Counted from the stretch's first letter, positions 1 through 7,978 are shown. The stretch: DNA of 21,538 bases from an uncultured Rickettsiaceae bacterium (GCA_905479885.1 CAJQOE010000001.1:1-21538); one strand, 5' to 3'. The notes: generated from the sequence alone by a model not told the origin. Numbers and translations: made by a program.

Positions 1-27
1 TAGGTTTTGTCTATTTTTTTAGGTATT

Positions 28-76
28 TAGGGGGTCAATAGTTCATTACAATAGGGGGTCAAAAGGTAGTTACAAT
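28..76. repeat. Two-copy 24-nt tandem repeat, possible mobile-element end
   Basis: Two copies with a 24-nt period: one at 28-51, one at 52-75, each starting TAGGGGGTCAA and ending GTT or ATT followed by ACAA. The first 11 bases are identical, the middle differs, the end is shared again. G-rich blocks are rare in the surrounding AT-rich DNA. Paired repeats of about this length and a GGGGGTCAA-like core are typical of the terminal transposase-binding sites of IS21-family elements. If that is right the element lies to the left of the window and this is its right end. No transposase is visible here, so the assignment is inference. Confidence 0.45.
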
Positions 77-275
77 TTACAATTATTAATTACCTTGTTG
101 CGTTGTCTATAAATAGATGTAATATATTAATGATAATTTAACTAGGGGTTGAAGATTCTTTAATTAGTAAAATTGTAAATTAGAGAACCATGGACAGTGC
201 AACCTTAACATGTTATATTATCGATATTAATATAAGATTGGTTGTTCTAAATTAATCAAAACGTTACATATAATT

Positions 276-1022
276 ATGGCCCAAAAAACCACACCTTTTT
301 CTTTAGATGATTTAACTACCGAAGTGGCAAAAGAAGGGGTCTCATTTTTATTAAAGCTTAGTCATGAGCTAAAAACTCCGATACATGGCATAGGTGGAAT
401 TTCTACATACTTAAGCGATAACTGGAATGATTTAGATGATGAAACACGTCGTAACAGTGTCGCCGCTATTGCCAGTGCTAGTAAAAATTTAGCCACATTG
501 GTCGATTCTTTGCTGGATAAAACAAATGACCAAGAACAAATTAATTTTAAGTTTATTAAATTAGATCTGGTGAAAGCAACTGAATCAGCGGTTGAAATAT
601 GCAAAAATTTATATATTAATAAAAAGGACATAGAATTTAAATTAGAAAAGCAAGTGGATCTATGTTTGTCCATTGCTGACTCTTTTTGGTATGGGCAATT
701 ATTAACTAATTTACTATCAAATTCAATTAACTATTCTAAAAAAGGTACTATTGTTGTAAAACTTACAACAGAAGAAAAAAACGGCGTTAATAATTTTACT
801 GTTTCTGTACAAGATGAAGGCGTTGGTATTCCAGCGGCAGAGTTAAGCAATATATTTACCCCATTTAACCGTGGAAATATAGAAAGTTTATATGCTCAAG
901 GCACGGGGCTTGGTTTGTCTATATGCCGGGAAATAGTGGAGGCACATGATGGTACTATTTGTGCATCAAACAATCAAGAAATTGGTTCTACTGTTGAATT
1001 TTCAATTCCTATAAAAATGTAA
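276..1022 (+). CDS. Soluble sensor-less histidine kinase
   Basis: A 248-residue two-component histidine kinase. The dimerisation/phosphoacceptor region has the H-box SHELKTP at residues 29-35 (phosphorylated His30). The HATPase_c domain follows: N-box around LLTNLLSNSINYSKKG, G1 box DEGVGIP, F-box IFTPF, and G2 box GTGLGLSI. The full catalytic core is therefore present and looks active. There is no transmembrane segment, signal peptide, PAS or GAF domain, so it is probably cytoplasmic and takes its signal from a partner or another receiver. No clear Shine-Dalgarno precedes the ATG. The stop is 11 nt before a response regulator on the same strand, which points to an operon and a cognate pair. 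The input signal cannot be told from the sequence. Confidence 0.9.
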   Translation: MAQKTTPFSLDDLTTEVAKEGVSFLLKLSHELKTPIHGIGGISTYLSDNWNDLDDETRRNSVAAIASASKNLATLVDSLLDKTNDQEQINFKFIKLDLVKATESAVEICKNLYINKKDIEFKLEKQVDLCLSIADSFWYGQLLTNLLSNSINYSKKGTIVVKLTTEEKNGVNNFTVSVQDEGVGIPAAELSNIFTPFNRGNIESLYAQGTGLGLSICREIVEAHDGTICASNNQEIGSTVEFSIPIKM

Positions 1023-1033
1023 CAACTTAAATT

Positions 1034-1438
1034 ATGAACGCACCAAGAAAAAGAAACATTATTCTTTTTATAGATGATGAGAGGATTTGTCATACATTAG
1101 TTGAACTAATCATACCAAATTTTAAGGATTATAGATTAGTTAATGCATTTAATGGTCAAGAGGCAATCGATTTAGCCAAACGATATTCAAGTGAGTTATG
1201 TTTAATTTTATCAGATATAGTATTACCTGATATTAATGGATATGAAGTGTTTAAAATTTTACGACAAGATGAAAGATTTGCTAAAACTCCATTTATATTT
1301 CAAAGTGGTCTAGCAGCTCAAGAGGAAGCTTTGCGTAATAATATTTTTGAAGATATAAAAATCATATACAAGCCGTATAAACAAGAAGATCTACTCAAAT
1401 CTATTGAGAAAGCATTGGTTGGTGCGGAAGAGGCTTGA
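1034..1438 (+). CDS. Single-domain response regulator (CheY-like receiver)
   Basis: A 134-residue stand-alone receiver domain. The acidic pair is D14-D15, the phosphoacceptor is D61 in LSDIVLP, the switch Ser is S91 (FQSG) and the conserved Lys is K113 in the YKPY motif, so all key phosphorylation residues are in place. There is no output domain. It must work by protein contact, as CheY, DivK or Spo0F-type receivers do, either on another regulator or in a phosphorelay. It lies 11 nt after the histidine kinase gene and is presumably its substrate. FlhA elsewhere in the window shows the organism has flagellar genes, so a CheY-like role at the motor is possible, but nothing in this protein proves it. 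Confidence 0.88.
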   Translation: MNAPRKRNIILFIDDERICHTLVELIIPNFKDYRLVNAFNGQEAIDLAKRYSSELCLILSDIVLPDINGYEVFKILRQDERFAKTPFIFQSGLAAQEEALRNNIFEDIKIIYKPYKQEDLLKSIEKALVGAEEA

Positions 1439-1499
1439 TAATAATTTAGTTTAATCGTATTATTCTGTATTCCTAAATTTTTGAATAATAGATATAATA

Positions 1500-3032
1500 A
1501 TGTCCTCTGATAATTTCTATATTACCACCCCTATATTTTATGTAAACGATGTACCACATATTGGTCACGCATACACTAGTATTGCCTGCGATGTATTAGC
1601 ACGTTTTATGAGGCTTGCTGGTAAAAATGCGCAGTTCCTTACTGGTACGGATGAACATGGGCAGAAAGTTGAAAAGTCTGCTGAAAAAGCAAATATTGCA
1701 CCGCAAGAGTTCGTTGATAAAACTTCTGCAAGTTTTCATAAAATGATGAAAACTCTTAATATCTCTAATAATGACTTTATACGTACCACGGAAGCGCGTC
1801 ATAAAAAAGCCGTAATGGCTTTTTGGAGTAGTCTTGAAGATAGTGGCAACATATATTTGGGTAAATATGATGGTTGGTATTCTGTTAGAGATGAAGCTTA
1901 TTATAGTGAAAGTGAATTAACAGAAACTGGTTTGGCACCAACTGGCGCTCCCGTGGAGTGGGTAGAGGAGCCGAGCTATTTTTTTGCTTTATCTAAATGG
2001 CAAGATAAACTTCTAGAGTATTATGAACAAAATCCAGAATTTATTTGGCCAAAATCAAGGCGTAATGAAGTCATTAGCTTTGTTAAAGGTGGCTTGATTG
2101 ATTTGTCAATTTCTCGAACTAGCTTTAAGTGGGGAGTTCCTGTCCCTGGAAATCCAGAGCATGTAATTTACGTATGGCTCGATGCTTTAACAAATTATAT
2201 TGCAGCTTTAGGTTATCCAGATGAGCGGCAAGATTTTACAAAATTTTGGCCAGCATCTGCGCATGTAGTAGGAAAAGATATTTTGCGTTTTCATGCAGTA
2301 TATTGGCCAGCTTTTTTGATGGCGGCTGGTTTAGATTTACCGAAATCTATTGTTGCGCATGGTTGGTGGACTAATGAAGGCGAGAAGATTTCAAAATCAG
2401 TAGGTAATGTTATTGACCCTTTTAAACTTGTGGAAGAATTTGGCTTAGACCAAGTGCGCTATTTCTTAATGAGGGAAATAAATTTTGGTAATGATGGTAA
2501 TTTCTCACGTGATAATTTAATCCTACGTAATAATAGTGAACTTTCAAATAAAATAGGTAACTTACTACAACGTACTAGCGCTTTTGTTTATAAACATTGC
2601 GACCGCAAAGTTCCGAACATAGAACCTGCATATATTGATGTAGTATATGAAACTGCTTTATTTCAAGAAATAGCTACAATCATAGATAATAATATACTGC
2701 AAATGCAGGCATTCAATATTAACAAAGTCATAGAAAATATATTGCACATTACTGAACTTGCAAATGCTTATATAGACGTAGAAGCCCCCTGGGCTTTGCG
2801 TAATACTGATCCAGAAAAAATGCAGCAAGTGCTTTATTTATTAATGGAAACATTGCGTTATATAGCTATTATGTTGCAACCATTCACACCGGACGCAGCG
2901 AGCAATATGTTGAGTCAGTTAAATGTCCCAGATAACCAACGTGCTTTTATTAATTTGAATAAAGAATATGCATTGCAGCCAGGCGCTACAATCAGAGAGC
3001 CGAAACCAATATTTCCTAGATTAGATCAATGA
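1500..3032 (+). CDS. metG: Methionyl-tRNA synthetase
   Basis: Class Ia aminoacyl-tRNA synthetase of 510 residues that charges tRNA-Met in the cytoplasm. The HIGH signature is at residues 20-23 (PHIGHAYT) and the KMSKS-type loop is KISKS at 296-300. The connective region has GWYSVRDEAYY without the Cys4 zinc knuckle, so this is the zinc-free form. The protein ends after the helical anticodon-binding domain and lacks the C-terminal EMAP/OB tRNA-binding extension, as is usual for about 510-residue bacterial versions. The N-terminus (MSSDNFYITTPIFYVN) matches the family, which fixes the ATG despite the lack of a good Shine-Dalgarno. The stop overlaps the tatD start by 4 nt (ATGA), so the two are translationally coupled. 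Confidence 0.97.
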   Translation: MSSDNFYITTPIFYVNDVPHIGHAYTSIACDVLARFMRLAGKNAQFLTGTDEHGQKVEKSAEKANIAPQEFVDKTSASFHKMMKTLNISNNDFIRTTEARHKKAVMAFWSSLEDSGNIYLGKYDGWYSVRDEAYYSESELTETGLAPTGAPVEWVEEPSYFFALSKWQDKLLEYYEQNPEFIWPKSRRNEVISFVKGGLIDLSISRTSFKWGVPVPGNPEHVIYVWLDALTNYIAALGYPDERQDFTKFWPASAHVVGKDILRFHAVYWPAFLMAAGLDLPKSIVAHGWWTNEGEKISKSVGNVIDPFKLVEEFGLDQVRYFLMREINFGNDGNFSRDNLILRNNSELSNKIGNLLQRTSAFVYKHCDRKVPNIEPAYIDVVYETALFQEIATIIDNNILQMQAFNINKVIENILHITELANAYIDVEAPWALRNTDPEKMQQVLYLLMETLRYIAIMLQPFTPDAASNMLSQLNVPDNQRAFINLNKEYALQPGATIREPKPIFPRLDQ

Positions 3033-3820
3033 TAATAGTCGATTCACATTGCCATTTGGATATGTTAGCAGAACATGATTCAACAGATAATATTATTAAA
3101 AGAGCAATCGAGTCTGATGTGCACTATTTACAAACTATATGCACTAGGCTTGATGGATTTGAAAAGATACTGAATATTGCCAAAAAATATACCAACGTAT
3201 TTGCTTCAGTTGGTGTTCATCCAAGTGAAGTGGAAGAAGTGACGCCAGCAGAAATATTAGTACAACTCTCTACGGATAAAAAAGTAATAGGTCTAGGTGA
3301 AACTGGTTTGGATTATTTTTATAATAAGGAGCTAGTTCATCAACAATTACAGCGCGATTCATTTCATCAGCATCTAATCGCTGCGCAAGAAAATAACTTA
3401 CCGGTAATAATACATACTAGGGATGCAGAAGCAGATACTTATAATATTTTAGCTGAAAATAAAAAATACAAAGAATTTCCCGGCCTGATACATTGCTTTA
3501 CGGCCTCAAAAGAATTTGCATCCAAGGTGCTGGATTTAGGAATGTATATTTCTATATCAGGGATTGTAACTTTTAAAAATGCTGAAAACATACGTGAAGC
3601 ACTAAACTATGTTCCAATAGAAAGAATCTTAGTCGAAACTGATTCTCCATATTTAGCTCCAGTACCTAAGCGTGGTAAAACTAATGAACCGGCATATACT
3701 AGATATGTGGTAGAATATTTATCAGAGTTAAAAGGTATTAGTGTCGAGAAAATGGCACAACAAACGACTGATAATTTCTTTCAACTTTTTTCTAAAGCTC
3801 AAAAAAACCTAGAAATATAG
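3029..3820 (+). CDS. tatD: TatD-family metal-dependent hydrolase / DNase
   Basis: A 263-residue TIM-barrel hydrolase of the amidohydrolase superfamily. The metal-binding signature is complete: H7 and H9 in DSHCHLD, E91 in GLGETGLDYF, H129 in IIHTRDA, H155 in IHCFTAS, and D205 in VETDSPYLAP. Characterised TatD proteins act as 3'-5' DNases on damaged or single-stranded DNA, and YcfH-type members are less well defined. The precise substrate here is not certain. The ATG overlaps the metG stop (ATGA), a metG-tatD arrangement common in bacteria, so expression is coupled to the synthetase. Length and motif order are normal for the family. Confidence 0.93.
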   Translation: MIIVDSHCHLDMLAEHDSTDNIIKRAIESDVHYLQTICTRLDGFEKILNIAKKYTNVFASVGVHPSEVEEVTPAEILVQLSTDKKVIGLGETGLDYFYNKELVHQQLQRDSFHQHLIAAQENNLPVIIHTRDAEADTYNILAENKKYKEFPGLIHCFTASKEFASKVLDLGMYISISGIVTFKNAENIREALNYVPIERILVETDSPYLAPVPKRGKTNEPAYTRYVVEYLSELKGISVEKMAQQTTDNFFQLFSKAQKNLEI

Positions 3821-3861
3821 CCTATAAAAGCCTTGAGCTAGCAGGATATACAAAGGCGCTG

Positions 3862-3890
3862 TTGAAAAGTAAAGTAAAATATGCTACACT
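3862..3890 (+). promoter_or_regulatory. Strong sigma70-type promoter with extended -10
   Basis: TTGAAA at 3862-3867, a 17-nt spacer, then TACACT at 3885-3890, preceded by TG at 3882-3883 (extended -10, TGC-TACACT). Spacing is optimal and both boxes are close to consensus. The expected transcription start is about 3896-3898, at or next to the ATG at 3898. This argues against the in-frame TTG at 3862 being a start codon, because it is part of the -35 box. The promoter may serve the small ORF, the gene at 4217, or both. Confidence 0.55.
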
Positions 3891-3897
3891 GCTAAAG

Positions 3898-4083
3898 ATG
3901 ACCAACAAAGCTATGAAAAAAGACAATAAAATTCCTAGAACAGTTATAGATGAACTATTTCCTGTATATGGTTCTTCTCATTTGTCATTTTTTGGGGATA
4001 GTTTACTGCATGCTGACCCATTAAAAGATTCGTCTTCCGAAATTCCGGATGTCTTTCCAGGAATAATTGATAATTTGAAATAA
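3898..4083 (+). CDS. Small hypothetical protein, possibly leaderless
   Basis: A 61-residue open frame from ATG 3898 (a second ATG at 3913 would give 56 residues). It begins with a short Lys-rich basic stretch (MTNKAMKKDNKIP), then becomes mixed and acidic near the end. It has no membrane segment, signal peptide or known motif, and I do not recognise a family. There is no Shine-Dalgarno before either ATG. The promoter at 3862-3890 would start transcription at about the first ATG, giving a leaderless message, or a leader of some 15 nt for ATG 3913. The frame could be extended to TTG 3862, but that codon is in the -35 box. It could equally be non-coding leader for the downstream AstE-like gene. 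Confidence 0.35.
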   Translation: MTNKAMKKDNKIPRTVIDELFPVYGSSHLSFFGDSLLHADPLKDSSSEIPDVFPGIIDNLK

Positions 4084-4216
4084 ATTACCTTTACAAATAT
4101 CTTAGTTATTTAGATTAGCGCAGAAAGTGCTATTTAAAAACTTGTTGGTTATTAGATAAACCACTTGATAAATAATTATAGATATTATTCATACGTTAAA
4201 TAAAAAAAGGAAATAT

Positions 4217-5236
4217 ATGGCTAATAAAAAAATACAAATATGTGATGCAATCATCCATCCTGGTGAAATAGCAAATTTAGCAATGCCAATGCCTGAACAA
4301 TATAGATGCTCTCCTCTTTATATGCCAATTAAAATAATACATGGAAAAAAAGAAGGTCCATGTTTAGTTGTTTTCTCAGGGTTAAAAGGTACGGAATTAA
4401 ATGGTATTGAAATTACGAATAGATTGATCGATTCCTTAGATGCATCACAAATTTCAGGCACTATCATTGCGATACCAGTTGTAAATGTTTATGCCCTGAC
4501 ACATTATCCTTCGGCTCTGCCTTCGGGAGGTGATCTGGCTAAGTGCTTTCCAGGTAATGAAGATGGTAGCTATGGTGAACGTATAGCCTTCCTTTTTACC
4601 AATGAGATTCTTAAGAAAGCAAATTATTGTATAGAGTTACAAACAGGAGGTATGAATCATAATATTTTGCCTCAAGTATATTGTAATTTTGATAATCCTC
4701 AGACGAAAGAATTAGCAAAAGTTTTTCAATCTCCAGTAGTTACTAATGTCTCTTTAGTTGGTAATCATTTAAGGCAAACTACAGAAGATCTTCAAGTACC
4801 TTTATTGGTTTATGAAGCAGGAGAAGCAATGCGTTTTGATGAAAATGCCATAGGTTTAGGAGTAGATGGTATAAAAAATGTAATGTGTGCAATTAATATG
4901 CTGTCAAAAGAACATACAACAGAAGTAATGCCAATTTTTTCTAGAGAGGAAGATTGGATAGTTTCTCATAAAGGAGGGATATTACATACCACCGTTTCAC
5001 TTGGACAAGTTATAGAGAAAAATACTGTTCTTGGCACAATAAGTGACCCATTTGGATCAGATATAATCGAATCTATTAAATCCGTGCAAAAAGGAGTTAT
5101 CGTTGGAATTAATACTTCCCCCTTAATACATGAAGGGCTGCCTATATTTAAAATTGCATCTTTTGTAGATAATGAGAAAGCAGAGAATGTCATTGAAGAA
5201 TGGAACAAAAATCAACAAGATAGCGAGATAGGATAG
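4217..5236 (+). CDS. Succinylglutamate desuccinylase/aspartoacylase-fold protein, metal site lost
   Basis: A 339-residue protein of the AstE/AspA (M14-like carboxypeptidase fold) family. Matching blocks include GLKGTELNG at 55-63, DLAKCFPG at 106-113, YCIELQTGG at 137-145, VYEAGE at 198-203, and the C-terminal beta domain with W..S.KGGIL, LGQVIEKNTVLG and DPFG. In active members the first block is G-x-H-G-[DN]-E and the third is D-L-H-T; both His ligands bind zinc. Here they are K57 and Q142, and the DLNR substrate motif is DLAK. Only E60 of the zinc ligands and the E200 region remain. The frame is intact with a good AAGG Shine-Dalgarno at 4207-4210, so it is expressed but probably not a classical zinc deacylase. 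It lies 5 nt before an MFS transporter gene, suggesting a shared role in uptake or sensing of a small molecule. Confidence 0.8.
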   Translation: MANKKIQICDAIIHPGEIANLAMPMPEQYRCSPLYMPIKIIHGKKEGPCLVVFSGLKGTELNGIEITNRLIDSLDASQISGTIIAIPVVNVYALTHYPSALPSGGDLAKCFPGNEDGSYGERIAFLFTNEILKKANYCIELQTGGMNHNILPQVYCNFDNPQTKELAKVFQSPVVTNVSLVGNHLRQTTEDLQVPLLVYEAGEAMRFDENAIGLGVDGIKNVMCAINMLSKEHTTEVMPIFSREEDWIVSHKGGILHTTVSLGQVIEKNTVLGTISDPFGSDIIESIKSVQKGVIVGINTSPLIHEGLPIFKIASFVDNEKAENVIEEWNKNQQDSEIG

Positions 5237-5241
5237 TCGGC

Positions 5242-6507
5242 GTGCAAGATAATAAATTTAGGACAAAAGGCTTTGTAGTTTGGGGATTGTGCGCAATATT
5301 CTTTCTATATGAATTTTTCCTTCGTACTGTAACTGGTACGTATCAAGATGCTATAATGCAAGATTTACAATTAACATCTTTCCAGTTTTCTTTATTGAGC
5401 ACAACCTTGTTTTTTATTGTATATGGAGCTATGCAACTCCCTGTGGGTATTATTGTAGATAATATAGGCCTAAAAAAATCTATAATTATAGCAACATTAT
5501 CTTGTTCTATAGCGTCTATTGGCTTTGCTTATTCCTATAGTTATGAAACAGCAATATTTTACCGAGGGATTATGGGCTTTGGTGCTGCCTTTGGCTTTAT
5601 TTGTTTGTTAATGGCAGTATATGACTGGATGCCTCACCGTTATAGCGCTATTTTTATTGGTTTATCCCAATTGATTGGGACCTTGGGTCCAATGACTGCC
5701 ACTGGTCCACTGCATACTTTATCAACAACTATGGGAGTCACTTGGCGCCAACTATTTCTATATTTAGGAATTTTTGGAGTGGTCTTATTAGTGCTAGCTT
5801 TTTTGTTTATCGAAAATAACCAACAGAAAGCTGGGAAGTATATTATACTATATAAACCAGAGAGTTTGTCTGTTGCTATTAAGCGACTATTTACCAGGAG
5901 TCAACCATGGTTCATAGCAATTTTATCTACCTCATTATATTTTACAATCGAATATCTTTCAGAGAATGAAGGCAGAGCATTTTTGCTGCAAAAAGGTATA
6001 TCTTTAGGAACATCTTCATACATGCTTACAACGTCATGGATTGGATATGCTATAGGTTGCCCTTTGCTAGGCTATTTTTCTGATTTATTACAGAGAAGAA
6101 AACCAATTATGGCTTTTGCAGCTGTGTTGGGTTGCTTATCAATAACATCTATTTTGTATTTACCAACTAACTATTTAGTTGTTTCATTCTTTTTCTTGGG
6201 GATAAGTGCTGGTGGTCAATCTATTGGTTTTGCAACCATTGCTGAACATTTTAAAAAACAGTTTGTAGCCATAGGCTTTGGATTAAATAATGCCATGATA
6301 GTACTTATTGCGGCAATTAATGCGCCATTAATTGGCTTTCTGCTAGATAATAGCAAGCAAGGAAATAAAATAACTCTTGCTGATTACCAATCAGTGTTTA
6401 ATGTACTTATAATTTTATCAGTGATTTCTGTGGTTGTAGCAGTTTTTTATATAAAGGAAACCTTCTGTAAATCTTCAGCAGATTTTACTTACTTAAAAAA
6501 AAGATGA
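5242..6507 (+). CDS. MFS transporter
   Basis: A 421-residue major facilitator superfamily permease of the inner membrane with about 12 hydrophobic segments. The loop between TM2 and TM3 (residues 69-80, VGIIVDNIGLKK) is a recognisable motif A (G-x-x-x-D-x-x-G-x-[RK]). A central cytoplasmic loop near residues 190-220 separates two six-helix halves, and the second half has a weaker copy near GYFSDLLQRRKP. The start is GTG 5242, supported by AGGA at 5230-5233 with an 8-nt spacer. It is only 5 nt from the AstE-like gene, so the two form an operon. The substrate cannot be told; Rickettsiales carry many such permeases for host metabolites. It converges on the RNA methyltransferase gene. Confidence 0.9.
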   Translation: MQDNKFRTKGFVVWGLCAIFFLYEFFLRTVTGTYQDAIMQDLQLTSFQFSLLSTTLFFIVYGAMQLPVGIIVDNIGLKKSIIIATLSCSIASIGFAYSYSYETAIFYRGIMGFGAAFGFICLLMAVYDWMPHRYSAIFIGLSQLIGTLGPMTATGPLHTLSTTMGVTWRQLFLYLGIFGVVLLVLAFLFIENNQQKAGKYIILYKPESLSVAIKRLFTRSQPWFIAILSTSLYFTIEYLSENEGRAFLLQKGISLGTSSYMLTTSWIGYAIGCPLLGYFSDLLQRRKPIMAFAAVLGCLSITSILYLPTNYLVVSFFFLGISAGGQSIGFATIAEHFKKQFVAIGFGLNNAMIVLIAAINAPLIGFLLDNSKQGNKITLADYQSVFNVLIILSVISVVVAVFYIKETFCKSSADFTYLKKR

Positions 6508-6628
6508 CGTTATTTTTTCAACATGAGTACTAAGTGCTATAAACAGAATAAGAATCAGTATTATAGATAATCATGTTATTCTATGCCCTTTAATTCATAT
6601 CATAATTGTAAAAAACTACATAAGTTGA

Positions 6629-7885
6629 TTAATTATTATTTGCAACAAAAACTCCTACAACTTCAAGGTGAGAGCTCCAGTAAAATTGGTCTACTGGGGT
6701 AACTTCAATTAATTTATATCTTCCTTTTTCTAAGGTAGCTGCATCACGCGCAAAGCTCTCTGGATTACATGAAATATAAACTATGATTTTACACATACTA
6801 CGGGATAATTCTTTGATTTGCTCTACAGCCCCCGCTCTTGGTGGGTTAATGACAGCGAAGCGATATGATTGCAGTTCTGCTTTTGTCAAAGGGTTAGTAA
6901 ACAGATCACGCTTATGTAGTGTAAGTTTTTCTTCCGCTGTGTCTTTTAAAGCCTTGAGTGCTGTGACATCAGATTCAAAACCATCTACAGTAAAACGCTT
7001 GCTAAGTGGCAGAGCGAACGTGCCACGACCACAGAATAGGTCAACTACTGAACCTTCTTCTTCAGGTAAATATTCGTCTACTAATTTGGCTAATATTTGA
7101 TCGGACAAAAAGCTAGCTTGCAGGAAATTTTTAGCATCCGTCGCTACTTTTTTACCACCTAACAAAATATAAGGCTTCTCTCTTTCAAATAAAGTATTAA
7201 GTTTTTTAGCTGAACAGAATTGCAACCTAGTGATATCAACATTTTTTGCAAAATCCGTTAATTTAAGTATTTGATCTGGTGTAAGGGTAGTAAGGTTATG
7301 CAACTCGATTAGCATATCAATACCGTTACTTGCATGCGTTAGAAAAATTTCAGCTTTTTGTCGCTGCTCTAAAATACTCATAAGTACTTCTTTGAGCGGC
7401 ATAATGATATCTGACAAGGCACTCATAGTGGCTGGGCAACCATCGATGTCAATAATCTGATGTGAATGAAAGCGGTGAAATCCAAGAAGAACACGCTCAT
7501 CTTTTTTAATAGCTTGTAAATTGATACGGCGACGATTTCCTTTGGGAATGGTAATAATAGGCTTGATAGCAGTTTTGGGGGGTAAAACATTTTTTACAAG
7601 ACCAAGCTTAAACTCATCGTAAGCCTGCTGATCCATATGTTGGAGTGTGCAACCTCCGCATCGTCCAAAATATTTACATTCTGGTGTAATCCTATGAATT
7701 GAAGGCTTTTCAATAGCTGTAAGTACACAATTAGCCTGTTTTCTATATTCGTGTCTTTCAAAATTTATGATTTCACCGGGAAGCGCATACGGTACTTTTA
7801 CTAACCCAACAGGAGTTTTACCACATCCAAGCCCTTGTTGGTTTACAAACTCAATCAGGCAAGTGCCTTTTTCTATTATAGTCAT
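6629..7885 (-). CDS. rlmD: 23S rRNA/tRNA 5-methyluridine methyltransferase (RlmD/RlmC/TrmA family)
   Basis: A 418-residue SAM-dependent RNA uracil-C5 methyltransferase. The 4Fe-4S cluster ligands are C70, C76 and C79 (C-x5-C-x2-C in ECKYFGRCGGC) and C150 in DGCPA, the same spacing as E. coli RlmD (RumA). The SAM-binding loop DLFCGRGTF is at 282-290, the motif IV INPPRAG at 346-352, the catalytic nucleophile C373 is in YISCNPESFARD, and the general base is probably E408 in HLEVVGVF. The N-terminal 60 residues replace or shorten the TRAM domain. All catalytic residues are present, so it is likely active. The Fe-S cluster excludes cluster-free TrmA, but whether the target is U1939, U747 or another site is not decided by sequence alone. 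Confidence 0.87.
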   Translation of the reverse strand: MTIIEKGTCLIEFVNQQGLGCGKTPVGLVKVPYALPGEIINFERHEYRKQANCVLTAIEKPSIHRITPECKYFGRCGGCTLQHMDQQAYDEFKLGLVKNVLPPKTAIKPIITIPKGNRRRINLQAIKKDERVLLGFHRFHSHQIIDIDGCPATMSALSDIIMPLKEVLMSILEQRQKAEIFLTHASNGIDMLIELHNLTTLTPDQILKLTDFAKNVDITRLQFCSAKKLNTLFEREKPYILLGGKKVATDAKNFLQASFLSDQILAKLVDEYLPEEEGSVVDLFCGRGTFALPLSKRFTVDGFESDVTALKALKDTAEEKLTLHKRDLFTNPLTKAELQSYRFAVINPPRAGAVEQIKELSRSMCKIIVYISCNPESFARDAATLEKGRYKLIEVTPVDQFYWSSHLEVVGVFVANNN

Positions 7886-7934
7886 TATATTTTATGTAAT
7901 TTCATGTCGATGAATAATAACATAAAATCTCAGA

Positions 7935-7978
7935 TTAAGTAGCTCTATTATTATATATCTAATAATAGAGCTACTTAA
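7935..7978. terminator. 19-bp perfect inverted repeat, possible terminator or leader hairpin
   Basis: Left arm at 7935-7953 and right arm at 7960-7978 are exact reverse complements (19 bp) around a 6-nt loop. The arm centre is the GTAGCTCTATTATTA stretch. It lies about 150 nt past the stop of the secreted-protein gene and about 50 nt before the methyltransferase ATG, on the minus strand. After the hairpin the minus-strand RNA has only a weak U run (GATTTTATG some 6 nt away), so it is not a textbook intrinsic terminator. It might instead be an RNA-processing site, an operator, or a leader structure of the methyltransferase gene. Confidence 0.5.

Noticed and set aside
269..1498. TATAAT hexamers directly before the start codons at 276 and 1500, and overlapping the ATG of the methyltransferase gene at 7885.
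   Set aside because: As -10 boxes they would start transcription inside the coding sequence, and none has a -35 at proper spacing. In such AT-rich DNA they are expected by chance.
4116..4140. Short hairpin TAGCGC-AGAAA-GTGCTA followed by TTTAAAAA, considered as a terminator of the small ORF.
   Set aside because: The stem is only 6 bp with one G-U pair and the T run is short; too weak to call.
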